The position numbers were made by a program, and so were the translations under genes. The notes under the pieces were generated by a model. It was not told the origin of the DNA. It did not search any database and saw only the letters and a program-made list of their open reading frames with translations. Shown here one piece after another: positions 1 to 7,307 of a stretch of 38,664 nt of DNA. Within the stretch, counting starts at the first letter, position 1; each line of letters starts with the position of its first letter. This DNA is from an uncultured Alphaproteobacteria bacterium (GTDB lineage Bacteria; Pseudomonadota; Alphaproteobacteria; RF32; CAG-239), in contig CALXTN010000015.1 in NCBI GenBank assembly GCA_944391405.1, positions 1 to 38,664 of the forward strand, read 5' to 3'.

Positions 1-420
1 GTTTGTGATTTGAGCGAACAACCTCATCTTCGCTTTAAAGAAGGGGCTAAGGTTGTTTTGAGTATGGTGAAAAAAATCCCTCCCAATCTTGATTTTTCCC
101 AATGTGATGAGGTGGATCTAAGTTGGAGTCTGCTCATCAAACGACTTAATCTTTGCTTTAAAAAAGAGGCTAAAGTTAATTTGTTAGGGGCTATAGTTTT
201 ACCTCAACAACTGGATGTTTCTATGTGTTCTGACGTGAAGTTAAAGGAATGTAACTTAACTTATGTGGAAAAGTTAGTGTTTAAAAATCGTCAACAGATG
301 GAGGACAGCGGAGCTTGTTTGCCTAAAGATTGGAAAGGGAAACTCGTGTTTATTGATGATGAGCAACAGATTTCTTCTTTAGGTTTGGTGATGGCCGCAA
401 AAAATCACGGCGGTAGATAG
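1..420 (+). CDS. C-terminal part of a repeat (solenoid-like) protein, function unknown
   Basis: The reading frame is open from base 1 to the TAG at 418-420, so this is the 3' end of a gene starting outside the window. A TTG at 10 could be a start but has no ribosome binding site in view. The visible 139 residues contain about two and a half copies of a ~40-residue repeat. Each copy has a 'FKxxAKVxL' strand, a 'P..LD.S.C..V.L' strand and a following hydrophobic strand. The spacing of leucines, valines and cysteines suggests a beta-solenoid or leucine-rich-like fold. The C-terminus is a short non-repeat tail ending in KNHGGR. I do not recognise a named family and no catalytic motif is visible. 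A binding or surface role is only a guess. Confidence 0.7.
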   Translation, partial: VCDLSEQPHLRFKEGAKVVLSMVKKIPPNLDFSQCDEVDLSWSLLIKRLNLCFKKEAKVNLLGAIVLPQQLDVSMCSDVKLKECNLTYVEKLVFKNRQQMEDSGACLPKDWKGKLVFIDDEQQISSLGLVMAAKNHGGR

Positions 421-592
421 GTAAGATTTGTAGTTGTGCAATTCCTCTTTTATGCTATTCTTCTCGCATATTGAATTAAAGAAAACTTATAAATGTTTGT
501 TGATACTACGGATTTTGAATCGGCGATTGCTGCGAAACAGCTTCTTATCTCCTGTAAAAAGGGGGCGTGGCTTCTGATAAAAAACTCGCCTT

Positions 593-1276
593 TTATTCGC
601 CAATGGTGAAGTCTTCTTCATATTCTACATGGTGACGGATGCCTCGGTAATGATTTAAACCCAAAATTCTATCGGCATAGTCAATGTTTGATTGTGAACG
701 ATATAAACCAATTGCTTCTTTCTTTTTTTCAGCAACATCGCTGATGTCTAAGAAATGTGTCGGCATCGGCATTGTGCTCCATATTTCATAATAAACTGGT
801 TTGCCGGTTATGCGTGGGTTTTCTTTGCGTAGGCGATCAAAAAAGGCTGGTACAACAACGTGGTCTTTGTGACTGTCGGTGCGGTGCGGCATGAATATAT
901 AATCGTAGCCGCTTAAATCCAGCTTTTGAAACAAACGATACGACTCTATTAAATTTCCGTCTTCGGCGCGTACAAATTGGTAAAAGTGAACATCAAAATA
1001 TTGCATCACTTCTTCAAACTCTGCTTCTCGTTCGCGACGGACTTCTTCCGGTTTGTTTCTGTCTCCTCCGTGCGAACCGTCTGTTAATAAAATGACATCA
1101 CACTGTGAGCCATATAACGCTAATAAACCGCCGCAACCTATCGTTTCATCATCCGCATGCGGGGCTAATATGCATATTTTATCCGTTGGCTTTATTTTTA
1201 ATGGTTGTGGTTTGATTAATTCCGGTAAATGGTAGTTATGTACTTTGTTTTCAAACCATCGTCTTAATTTTCTCAT
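593..1276 (-). CDS. PIG-L/LmbE-family zinc deacetylase
   Basis: A 227-residue protein of the LmbE-like (PIG-L) de-N-acetylase family. Family members remove acetyl groups from N-acetylglucosamine-type sugars with a zinc ion. The N-terminal Rossmann-like strand leads into the diagnostic PHADDE motif (residues 39-44). The second metal and catalytic site is HRTDSHKDH (131-139). Length fits the family. The start at 1276 is preceded on the minus strand by an AAGGA ribosome binding site. It lies 29 bp downstream of the DXD glycosyltransferase at 1306-2124 on the same strand, so the two are probably co-transcribed and act on the same glycan. No signal peptide is visible, so it is probably cytoplasmic. 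Substrate is unknown; an N-acetylhexosamine on a nucleotide or lipid carrier is an inference. Confidence 0.88.
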   Translation of the reverse strand: MRKLRRWFENKVHNYHLPELIKPQPLKIKPTDKICILAPHADDETIGCGGLLALYGSQCDVILLTDGSHGGDRNKPEEVRREREAEFEEVMQYFDVHFYQFVRAEDGNLIESYRLFQKLDLSGYDYIFMPHRTDSHKDHVVVPAFFDRLRKENPRITGKPVYYEIWSTMPMPTHFLDISDVAEKKKEAIGLYRSQSNIDYADRILGLNHYRGIRHHVEYEEDFTIGE

Positions 1277-1305
1277 TTCTCGTCCTTTCTTGTGGAAAAT
1301 AGATG

Positions 1306-2124
1306 CTATTTATCCTTCTTGGTTAGGGGGGTAGGGATTTTTTTGATAATCGCCCAAGCGACATAGTCTGAAAAACGCTTGTTCCACACGAAACTTTCTC
1401 CCTCTTTTAATGTCAGAGGGGCTTCGCGGCGCTTTTTGTATTTGCGCAAAATGTAGGTTGCTCCTTTGAAACGTAAGGTTAATTTATCCAGCATTTTCCA
1501 ATCCGGACGCCAACTGGCTGAATAGCGGTGAACCGCGTAGGCGTTTTTGTTATCTGTGCCGAAATGATTGTAGTCATATACAAAGGAATTTGGCGCAAAC
1601 TCAATATGACCGGATTTAATAAATGTTTCTTTTAAGCCGTATTTTTCAGTTAATACATCGGCAAAATATGACGGATTGGGGCGTAAATTTAAGCTACCGT
1701 CTTTGTTGACGAATGGTGTGTCATCATAAACGGCGAGTAAATCTTTTACTATCTGATTATGCGGAATGGCGCCAACTAATGCCGGATTTAGTGCTTTTGC
1801 CGTGCCGCATTTTTGGCATCCCATAAAAAAGTCGTGTTTCAAAAATTTATCTAAAGGTTTTATCACTTCTTCATCGGTATCCATATATATCCCGCCTTCG
1901 TGGTATAAGGCCCATAGGCGCACATAGTCTGAGGCAAACGCATATTGCTTGTTCGCAATGGCTTGTTGAAAATAGGGATTGTCAAACTTTTGGATGCAAT
2001 CGTTGGTCCATGCTATAATCTCGTATTCCGGCAGAACTTTTGACCAGGTTGCCATGCATTTTTTTTCTATCTCGCCGAAATCTTTATCGCCAAACCAGAC
2101 GTAGTGTATTTTTTTAGGTATCAT
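1306..2124 (-). CDS. DXD-motif glycosyltransferase (capsular/OCH1-like sugar transferase)
   Basis: A 272-residue cytoplasmic glycosyltransferase of the 'glycosyltransferase sugar-binding region containing DXD motif' group, as found in capsule proteins and yeast Och1. The N-terminus IPKKIHYVWFG is the typical first strand of this family. The segment ASDYVRLWALYHEGGIYMDTDEE places the metal-binding DTD at residues 82-84. The basic C-terminus (KKRREAPLTLKEGESF) may contact membrane or acceptor. The ATG at 2124 has an AAGGA ribosome binding site 7-8 bases upstream. It is the first gene of a two-gene minus-strand unit with the LmbE-type deacetylase. Donor and acceptor sugars cannot be read from the sequence. 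Confidence 0.85.
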   Translation of the reverse strand: MIPKKIHYVWFGDKDFGEIEKKCMATWSKVLPEYEIIAWTNDCIQKFDNPYFQQAIANKQYAFASDYVRLWALYHEGGIYMDTDEEVIKPLDKFLKHDFFMGCQKCGTAKALNPALVGAIPHNQIVKDLLAVYDDTPFVNKDGSLNLRPNPSYFADVLTEKYGLKETFIKSGHIEFAPNSFVYDYNHFGTDNKNAYAVHRYSASWRPDWKMLDKLTLRFKGATYILRKYKKRREAPLTLKEGESFVWNKRFSDYVAWAIIKKIPTPLTKKDK

Positions 2125-2299
2125 ATTTTGTCCTTTATGATGGTTAAACTTTTTTTTATGCTAACGGAGGGGAATTTAAAAGCTATTATTTTTGATGTTT
2201 TTTGCACAAATCTTCATAAGGGAAGTGTACGCAAGTATTGATTTGAGCGGAGGAGATTGGGAGATAAATATTGGTTGTGCAAAATTTTTAAAAAAGTTC

Positions 2300-2327
2300 T
2301 TGCAAAAAAAAATTTTTAGTTTATGTT
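2300..2327 (+). promoter_or_regulatory. Predicted sigma70-type promoter of tRNA-Pro
   Basis: TTGCAA (2300-2305), a 16-bp AT-rich spacer, then TATGTT (2322-2327). Initiation would fall about 10 bases before the mature tRNA. The same TTGCAA -35 box occurs in the promoter at 13810-13837. Prediction only. Confidence 0.5.
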
Positions 2328-2344
2328 TACTACTCGTAGCGCAT

Positions 2345-2421
2345 CGGGACTTAGCTCAGCCTGGTAGAGCGCTTGCTTTGGGAGCAAGATGCCGTTGGTT
2401 CGAATCCAATAGTCCCGACCA
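2345..2421 (+). tRNA. tRNA-Pro(UGG)
   Basis: A complete cloverleaf is readable. The acceptor stem CGGGACT (2345-2351) pairs with AGTCCCG (2411-2417), followed by discriminator A and an encoded CCA (2419-2421). The D-arm carries TAGCTCAG...GGTAGAGC. The anticodon stem CTTGC/GCAAG encloses the loop TTTGGGA, which gives anticodon TGG and therefore proline. The T-arm GTTGG-TTCGAAT-CCAAT is normal. A terminator follows directly. Its last ~18 bases and the terminator are reused in the tandem repeats downstream. Confidence 0.97.
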
Positions 2422-2879
2422 CGTTTAAAAACCCCGTCAGAAATGGCGGGGTTTTGTGTTATCAGAAAACAGGTAATGTTCGACATTGTTCGTTCCAAGG
2501 GGATTTGAACCAACGGCGGTTGGTTCGACTACCAGCGAAAGGCGGGCGGAGAACGCCGGTAAGCCATAGGCTTATGAGCGCCCGTGCGGGACCTTGGTCG
2601 TCAATCCAATAGTCCCGACCACGTTTAAAAACCCCGTCAGAAATGGCGGGGTTTTGTATTATCAGAAAAAAGGTAATGTTTGACATTGTTCGCTTAAAGG
2701 GGATTTGAACCAACGGCGGTTGGTTCGACTACAAGCGAAAGGCAGGCGGGAGAACGCCGGTAAGCCATAGGCTTATGAGCGCCCGTGCGGCGACCTTGGT
2801 CGTCAATCCAATAGTCCCGACCACGTTAAAATCCCGTCAGAAATGGCAGGGTTTTGTGCTGTCAGAAAAGATAATGTCG
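2403..2879 (+). repeat. Tandem ~200-bp repeat made from tRNA-Pro 3' end, terminator and GC-rich palindromic insert
   Basis: Two full units (2403-2602, 200 bp; 2603-2804, 202 bp) and a partial third (2805-~2879). Each unit begins with the tRNA 3' end AATCCAATAGTCCCGACCACG and then the terminator. A ~45-bp linker follows. Next is an inverted copy of the tRNA T-arm (2501-2517) facing a direct copy GTTGGTTCGA (2519-2528), which together form a hairpin. Last is a ~75-bp GC-rich insert (2529-2603). The insert contains the palindrome TAAGCC-ATA-GGCTTA and outer arms of the type GCGGGCG/CGCCCG. Joined across the insert, the flanks would restore the tRNA sequence, so the insert sits in the T-loop of a tRNA 3'-half copy. 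The 563 bp between the tRNA and the gene at 2985 hold nothing else I can recognise. Confidence 0.85.
2427..2456 (+). terminator. Rho-independent terminator of tRNA-Pro
   Basis: The stem AAAACCCCG / CGGGGTTTT (2428-2436 and 2447-2455) has a 10-base loop and ends in a T-rich stretch, a few bases after the tRNA CCA end. Copies recur at about 2627-2656 (intact) and 2825-2855 (weakened by substitutions) inside the tandem repeat. Confidence 0.85.
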
Positions 2880-2984
2880 GATTTTTTGTGGAGACAATTT
2901 ATCATAATTACAAAAAAATTAAGCTAATATTTACGGCTAGTCCATAAAATACCTTTTGTATAAATTGAGTTTTGAGGTACGTTG

Positions 2985-4079
2985 ATGGTTAAAGGTAGAT
3001 TAAAAAAAAATCTTATATGTGTGTTGAGTATTATGTTGGTATGCGGCGGTGTGGGGCTGTTTTTTTGCTCTGATATGAGTGCAAGAGACTTTGCTCTGTT
3101 TAATACTCAGAAACAGATTGATGACGGAAAAGTTGAAGTGTTGGCGACGATGTCTGATACGCCCTCTAAGCCTAATCGTGTTTGGGTGGGAACATTTCAG
3201 CTCGTGTGGAATAAATTAATGGATGAATATACGCACGGACCGGTGGTTTTGCAAGATTATAATTCGCCGTTGATTGAGGCCTTAAATCGTCGAAATTTTG
3301 ATGCAAGAGATATTGCCGCTAATGCTTATTATGCAACGTTTGGGGAGAATTCTTTGGCGAGAAAAGCGGAAATTGAAAAGGCTATTCGGGAAAAATTTAA
3401 TGGAAAGAGCGATGTCCTTGGTGATATGGAATGGTTGGGCGATGGGCGGCAGTTCATTATTTATGCTATGCTTAAAAAGGAATTTAAGTTTTTGGAAAAA
3501 TTTTCGGATTTAGGGAAAAAAACTTTTGGGAAAAATAAAACGAAAACGGCGTTTTTTGGTATTGATGAGGATTCTGATGAAAATTTAGATGATACAGTTA
3601 ACGTTCTGTTTTATGGTGAAAATGATTATGCCGTGGAATTGCTAACTCGGGGCAAAGATGTTGTGCTTTTGTATCGAACCGATGCGGATAAGCCATTTGA
3701 TGTGTTGTTTGCAGAGATGATGGATAAAAAAGAGAAATATTCCGGAGAGAAGGATTTTGATGAAATAGATGAACTACGGGTTCCGAATTTTGATTTTTAT
3801 CTGAAGCATTATTTTAACGAATTGGCCGGCAAGACAATTGTGAATGCAGAACGATATGTTACTATTCAGCAGGCGTTGGAAACCATCGAATTCAAAATGG
3901 ATAGAGAAGGCGTCAAATTAAAGAGCGAGGCGGTGATGTATATGGGGGATGGATTTATGCCCGTGAAAACGCCGAGGTATTTTTATTTTGATGACACGTT
4001 TGTGTTGTTTTTGATGGAAAGAGGGCGTCAACGTCCGTATTTTGCTTTGCGCGTGCAGGATATGGAACCTTTTATCTGA
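2985..4079 (+). CDS. Exported or membrane-anchored protein with distant serpin-like features
   Basis: 364 residues from the ATG at 2985, which has GAGG at 2974-2977 in good spacing; a TTG one codon earlier is less likely. Residues ~8-27 form a hydrophobic segment after a basic start (MVKGRLKKN), so it is either a signal sequence or an anchor, and the body is probably periplasmic. The order of landmarks recalls a divergent serpin: a strand near 'YAMLKKEFKFLEKF', 'LRVPNFDFYLKHYF', then 'IEFKMDREGVKLKSEA' resembling the serpin hinge, an exposed stretch, and the closing 'YFYFDDTFVLFLMERG...PYFALRV' resembling serpin strands 4B/5B. This is pattern similarity only. It could be an unrelated family of unknown function. 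It stands alone, between the tRNA repeats and the GT2 cluster. Confidence 0.45.
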   Translation: MVKGRLKKNLICVLSIMLVCGGVGLFFCSDMSARDFALFNTQKQIDDGKVEVLATMSDTPSKPNRVWVGTFQLVWNKLMDEYTHGPVVLQDYNSPLIEALNRRNFDARDIAANAYYATFGENSLARKAEIEKAIREKFNGKSDVLGDMEWLGDGRQFIIYAMLKKEFKFLEKFSDLGKKTFGKNKTKTAFFGIDEDSDENLDDTVNVLFYGENDYAVELLTRGKDVVLLYRTDADKPFDVLFAEMMDKKEKYSGEKDFDEIDELRVPNFDFYLKHYFNELAGKTIVNAERYVTIQQALETIEFKMDREGVKLKSEAVMYMGDGFMPVKTPRYFYFDDTFVLFLMERGRQRPYFALRVQDMEPFI

Positions 4080-4222
4080 TGCCAAAAATTAAAGGCGAAA
4101 ATAATAGGATCTAAATGCGGCTTTCAATGTGGATTTATTTGTTAAAGCTGTTGTATTTCGTGAAAAAGTGAAGTAGCCATAATTATCGGTTTGTTTTATT
4201 TTGTTGTAGGGATGATTGTGTT

Positions 4223-5173
4223 ATGCCCGAAATTTCTGTTATTGTTCCTTGTTATAATGTGGAAAAATATTTGCCTCATTGTTTGGATTCTGTATTCCAC
4301 CAGAGCTTTTCAGATTTTGAAGTTATCTGTGTAAATGACGGTTCAACGGATAATTGTGCTGCTATTTTAAATGAGTATGCGGTAAAGGATATACGGCTTA
4401 AAGTGCTTACTCAAGAAAATTCCGGACCTTCTGTGGCGCGTAATAATGCGTTGGCTCATGCCAAAGGGCGGTATGTTATGTTTCTTGATTCAGATGACTT
4501 TATCCATCCGCAATGTTTGGAAATTGCTCATTATATGGCTGAAAAACACCAAGCAGATTTAGTGTGCTTTAATCTTACGGTTAATGCTAAGGAAAATTTT
4601 GCTGATAAAAAATATGATGCGGCTTCAATTGATGGTTTTATAACTGAAAATCCTTTCTTTCAGGCTGTATGTGGTGGAAATCGTAATAAAATCCTTTGTC
4701 AGGCTTGTACTAAATTGTTTCGTAAATCAGTTATTGATGGAATTGAGTTTATTCCTCATATCTATTATGAAGATTATCCTTTTGTTTTTTCTCTCTTAGC
4801 AAAAAAACCGAAAACAGTGATAATTCCTACACAGCTTTATTTCTATACAACTAATCCTAATTCTATTACACATCAAATAACTTCGGTTAAGCATATTGTT
4901 GATTATCAAGCTGGAATTAATGCGATTTGTCGTATTTATCAAACGGAAGAATTCAAAAAGGAATTTCATATCTTCAAACTTAAAGTTATTCCAAGTTTGT
5001 TGCGGCATCAGCTACAATGTTGTAAGCGTGCGGCTCCTGAGGCTGAAAATATGTTAAATGAGGCTTTGGCTAAAGAATTAATTGATTTTAATAATAGAGG
5101 AATATTATCGTTTCGAGGACATAAGCTTAAACACTATCTGCGCTATTTATATCTTATGTGGAAGTATCGGTAA
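4223..5173 (+). CDS. GT2-family (GT-A) glycosyltransferase
   Basis: A 316-residue cytoplasmic glycosyltransferase of family GT2. The N-terminal GT-A domain is complete: PEISVIVPCYNVEKYLPHCL (residues 2-21), the nucleotide-binding VNDGSTD (37-43), SGPSVARN (67-74) and the metal-binding DSDD (89-92). A YEDYPF segment near residue 180 supplies the likely catalytic acidic pair. The C-terminal third is helical and variable, as expected for acceptor specificity. ATG at 4223 with GTAGGGA ten bases upstream. It is first of three tandem GT2 genes (to 7194) that probably add successive sugars to one glycan. Sugar specificity cannot be assigned. Confidence 0.92.
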   Translation: MPEISVIVPCYNVEKYLPHCLDSVFHQSFSDFEVICVNDGSTDNCAAILNEYAVKDIRLKVLTQENSGPSVARNNALAHAKGRYVMFLDSDDFIHPQCLEIAHYMAEKHQADLVCFNLTVNAKENFADKKYDAASIDGFITENPFFQAVCGGNRNKILCQACTKLFRKSVIDGIEFIPHIYYEDYPFVFSLLAKKPKTVIIPTQLYFYTTNPNSITHQITSVKHIVDYQAGINAICRIYQTEEFKKEFHIFKLKVIPSLLRHQLQCCKRAAPEAENMLNEALAKELIDFNNRGILSFRGHKLKHYLRYLYLMWKYR

Positions 5174-5211
5174 TGATTTGTATTGTTTTGATGATATAAG
5201 GAGTGGTTGTG

Positions 5212-6153
5212 ATGTCACCTGTTATTTCTGTGATTATGCCGGTTTATAATACCAGATGTGAACATTTGAAACAAGCTATCGAAAGTATTTTAGCGCAAAG
5301 TTTTCAAAAACTTGAATTCATCATTGTTAATGATGGATCAACGAATGCGGAAATTGAGAAACTTATTGCTTCTTATCAGGATGAACGCATTAAATATTTT
5401 TATCAACAAAACACTGGCGCGGGAATGGCTAGAAATAAAGGTATTGCTCAAAGTGCTGGTAAGTATTTATATTTTTTGGATAGCGATGATTATATTGCAC
5501 AAGATGCTTTGGAAAAATGTTTGAAAGGGGCAGAAGATTATGGTGCAGATCTTGTTTGTTTTGCTTCGGGGATAAAAAACGATAAAGGGAAAGTGTTTCA
5601 AGTTAGTGATGTCCATTTTGATTTGACGGAACCTTCGATGCACACTAAATTTGTTCGTAAAGATTTGGTTACTCGTTATAATATAAACTTTGAGAACTTA
5701 AAGGTATGTAATGATTTGACCTTTACTTATACAGTATTGGCTAATGCTCAAAAAGTTGTGATGATTAATGAGGCTTTTTATTTTTATCGTCAAGGACATG
5801 TAGAAGCTTTGTCTTCTAATAGAGGAAAATATGCTACTTGCTTATTTGACGCATTTAGATGTTTACAAAATAATTTGCAAAAGAGTGGGGTTTTTGATAA
5901 ATTTCGTGAAGATTTTTATCAGTTACTGATGAGGTGCGCTGAATATGAATTATCTAATATTCGAGATGAAGACGATAAACATAAGTTTTGTGAGGCTTTG
6001 AAAAACTTTGATGACAAAGTGTATAAGAAACTTTGTGGTTTTAAGTTCTATGAAAAAGTTAGGTTTGCTGGTGGAAAACGTGAAATTTATTTGTTGGGTA
6101 GAAAAGTTTTTTCTTATCGGAAAAAAATAAAAAGTATTATTGGAGAGGAATAA
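5212..6153 (+). CDS. GT2-family (GT-A) glycosyltransferase
   Basis: 313 residues from the ATG at 5212, which has AGGAG at 5199-5203 with an 8-base spacer. A GTG at 5203 overlaps that site and is unlikely. The GT-A domain shows SPVISVIMPVYNTRCEHL, VNDGSTN (39-45), GAGMARN and DSDD (about 91-94). The last ~30 residues contain REIYLLGRKVFSYRKK. This is a version of the short hydrophobic 'LLG/LFG' motif that recurs in several proteins of this window. It lies 38 bp after the preceding GT2 gene and 6 bp before the next. Donor and acceptor are unknown. Confidence 0.92.
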   Translation: MSPVISVIMPVYNTRCEHLKQAIESILAQSFQKLEFIIVNDGSTNAEIEKLIASYQDERIKYFYQQNTGAGMARNKGIAQSAGKYLYFLDSDDYIAQDALEKCLKGAEDYGADLVCFASGIKNDKGKVFQVSDVHFDLTEPSMHTKFVRKDLVTRYNINFENLKVCNDLTFTYTVLANAQKVVMINEAFYFYRQGHVEALSSNRGKYATCLFDAFRCLQNNLQKSGVFDKFREDFYQLLMRCAEYELSNIRDEDDKHKFCEALKNFDDKVYKKLCGFKFYEKVRFAGGKREIYLLGRKVFSYRKKIKSIIGEE

Positions 6154-6159
6154 AGATAA

Positions 6160-7194
6160 ATGCTTAAAGTTTCTGTCATTATTCCGGTTTACAATACTGC
6201 TCGCTATCTTCCTAAATGTTTGGATTGCTTGATTGGACAGTCTTTAAAAGAAATTGAGATTATTTGTGTAAATGATGGTTCATCTGATGAAAGTTTGGAA
6301 ATTCTTAAACGATATGAAAAACTTGATGAACGTGTTTTGTTGATTAATAAAGAAAATACCGGCGCTGCGGATAGTCGCAATAAAGGGTTGGATGTTGCAA
6401 AAGGTCAGTATGTTTGTTTTGTTGATTCTGATGATTGGGTGGATACTGATTTTTTGGAACTTTTGTATCAAAAAGCTTGTGATGAAAATTTGGATTGGGT
6501 TAAAGCTGGCGTATTTGTTGTTCGCCAGAATGGTCGGCGTGTCTTAAGTTGCTTAAATCAGAATACACAGACGCTTTTGAATGATGGAAAGAGTGTTGTA
6601 TGTGGCGTTGTTAGCGAATGGTGGAGTATTTTATATAAGAGAAGTATTATTGAAAGTTACCATTTGCGATTTGCTAACTTTAAACTAGGTGAGGATTCTT
6701 TATTTTTAACAGAGTATCTTTGTTGTGCGCATAAGTTTGCTATATTGGATAAGCCTTGCTATTATTATTTTCAAAGATCAACTTCTTTGGTTCATAGTAT
6801 TAAGAGGGATGACTGGAAAGATGTATTCGTGACGACGCAGCGTATTTTGGAGTTATTTGAAAAAAATCATGTTGATAAGAATAGTATTGTGTATTATTTA
6901 AAAAATAAAATTCGCTATTTTGGGGGATTTTATTCTTTTGTTAAAGAAACTTCTGAGGAAAATAGTTATGTTGCTGCCTTCTTATGGTTATCTGCTTATT
7001 TACGTCGATTAGATGATTCTTTAGAATTAGCACTTATTAAAGATGCTAGGGATTTGGAACGTTATTTTGCAACGCGAAAACTTACCTTTTTACAGCGTGT
7101 TTTTTCTGTTAAAAATTCTGAAAACAAAGAGTATAAGATTATTACTGTTTTGGGGATAAAAATAAAACTGAAACGAAAAAATTATAAACTTTAG
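6160..7194 (+). CDS. GT2-family (GT-A) glycosyltransferase
   Basis: A 344-residue GT2 enzyme and the last gene of the three-gene cluster. Motifs are LKVSVIIPVYNTARYLPKCL at the N-terminus, VNDGSSD (37-43), GAADSRN, DSDD (about 88-91) and GEDSLF near residue 175, which is the usual position of the catalytic-base region. The C-terminus has YKIITVLGIKIKLKRK, another copy of the 'LFG-I' tail motif. It begins 6 bp after the previous stop, so the genes are probably translated from one mRNA. It converges on the minus-strand gene at 7308-8636, with a terminator hairpin between them. Confidence 0.92.
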   Translation: MLKVSVIIPVYNTARYLPKCLDCLIGQSLKEIEIICVNDGSSDESLEILKRYEKLDERVLLINKENTGAADSRNKGLDVAKGQYVCFVDSDDWVDTDFLELLYQKACDENLDWVKAGVFVVRQNGRRVLSCLNQNTQTLLNDGKSVVCGVVSEWWSILYKRSIIESYHLRFANFKLGEDSLFLTEYLCCAHKFAILDKPCYYYFQRSTSLVHSIKRDDWKDVFVTTQRILELFEKNHVDKNSIVYYLKNKIRYFGGFYSFVKETSEENSYVAAFLWLSAYLRRLDDSLELALIKDARDLERYFATRKLTFLQRVFSVKNSENKEYKIITVLGIKIKLKRKNYKL

Positions 7195-7202
7195 AGCACA
7201 TA

Positions 7203-7231
7203 AAAAAAACACCCGCTTTACGCCGGTGTTT
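7203..7231 (-). terminator. Terminator hairpin between convergent genes
   Basis: The stem AAACACC (7207-7213) / GGTGTTT (7225-7231) has a CG-rich loop. On the minus strand it is followed by a run of T, so it mainly serves the minus-strand gene ending at 7308. The plus-strand side lacks a good U tract and would be weak for the GT2 cluster. Confidence 0.7.
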
Positions 7232-7307
7232 GGAAATTCGTGTTTTTGATTGTGCTTGGATGTTGGGTTGTTCGTATCTTTGTTGCTTTCTTTTGATACT
7301 AACTTTC

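Noticed and set aside
493..609. 38-codon frame MFVDTTDFESAIAAKQLL... overlapping the end of the LmbE-type gene
   Set aside because: Too short, with no clear ribosome binding site and no recognisable features; could be a gene remnant but not supported.
2192..2713. Several open frames on both strands across the tRNA-Pro and its repeats
   Set aside because: They are translations of tRNA and repeat sequence and have no ribosome binding sites.
2427..2879. Repeat block considered as a CRISPR array or a prophage attachment region
   Set aside because: Units are ~200 bp and near identical throughout, without variable spacers; no integrase or phage gene is adjacent.
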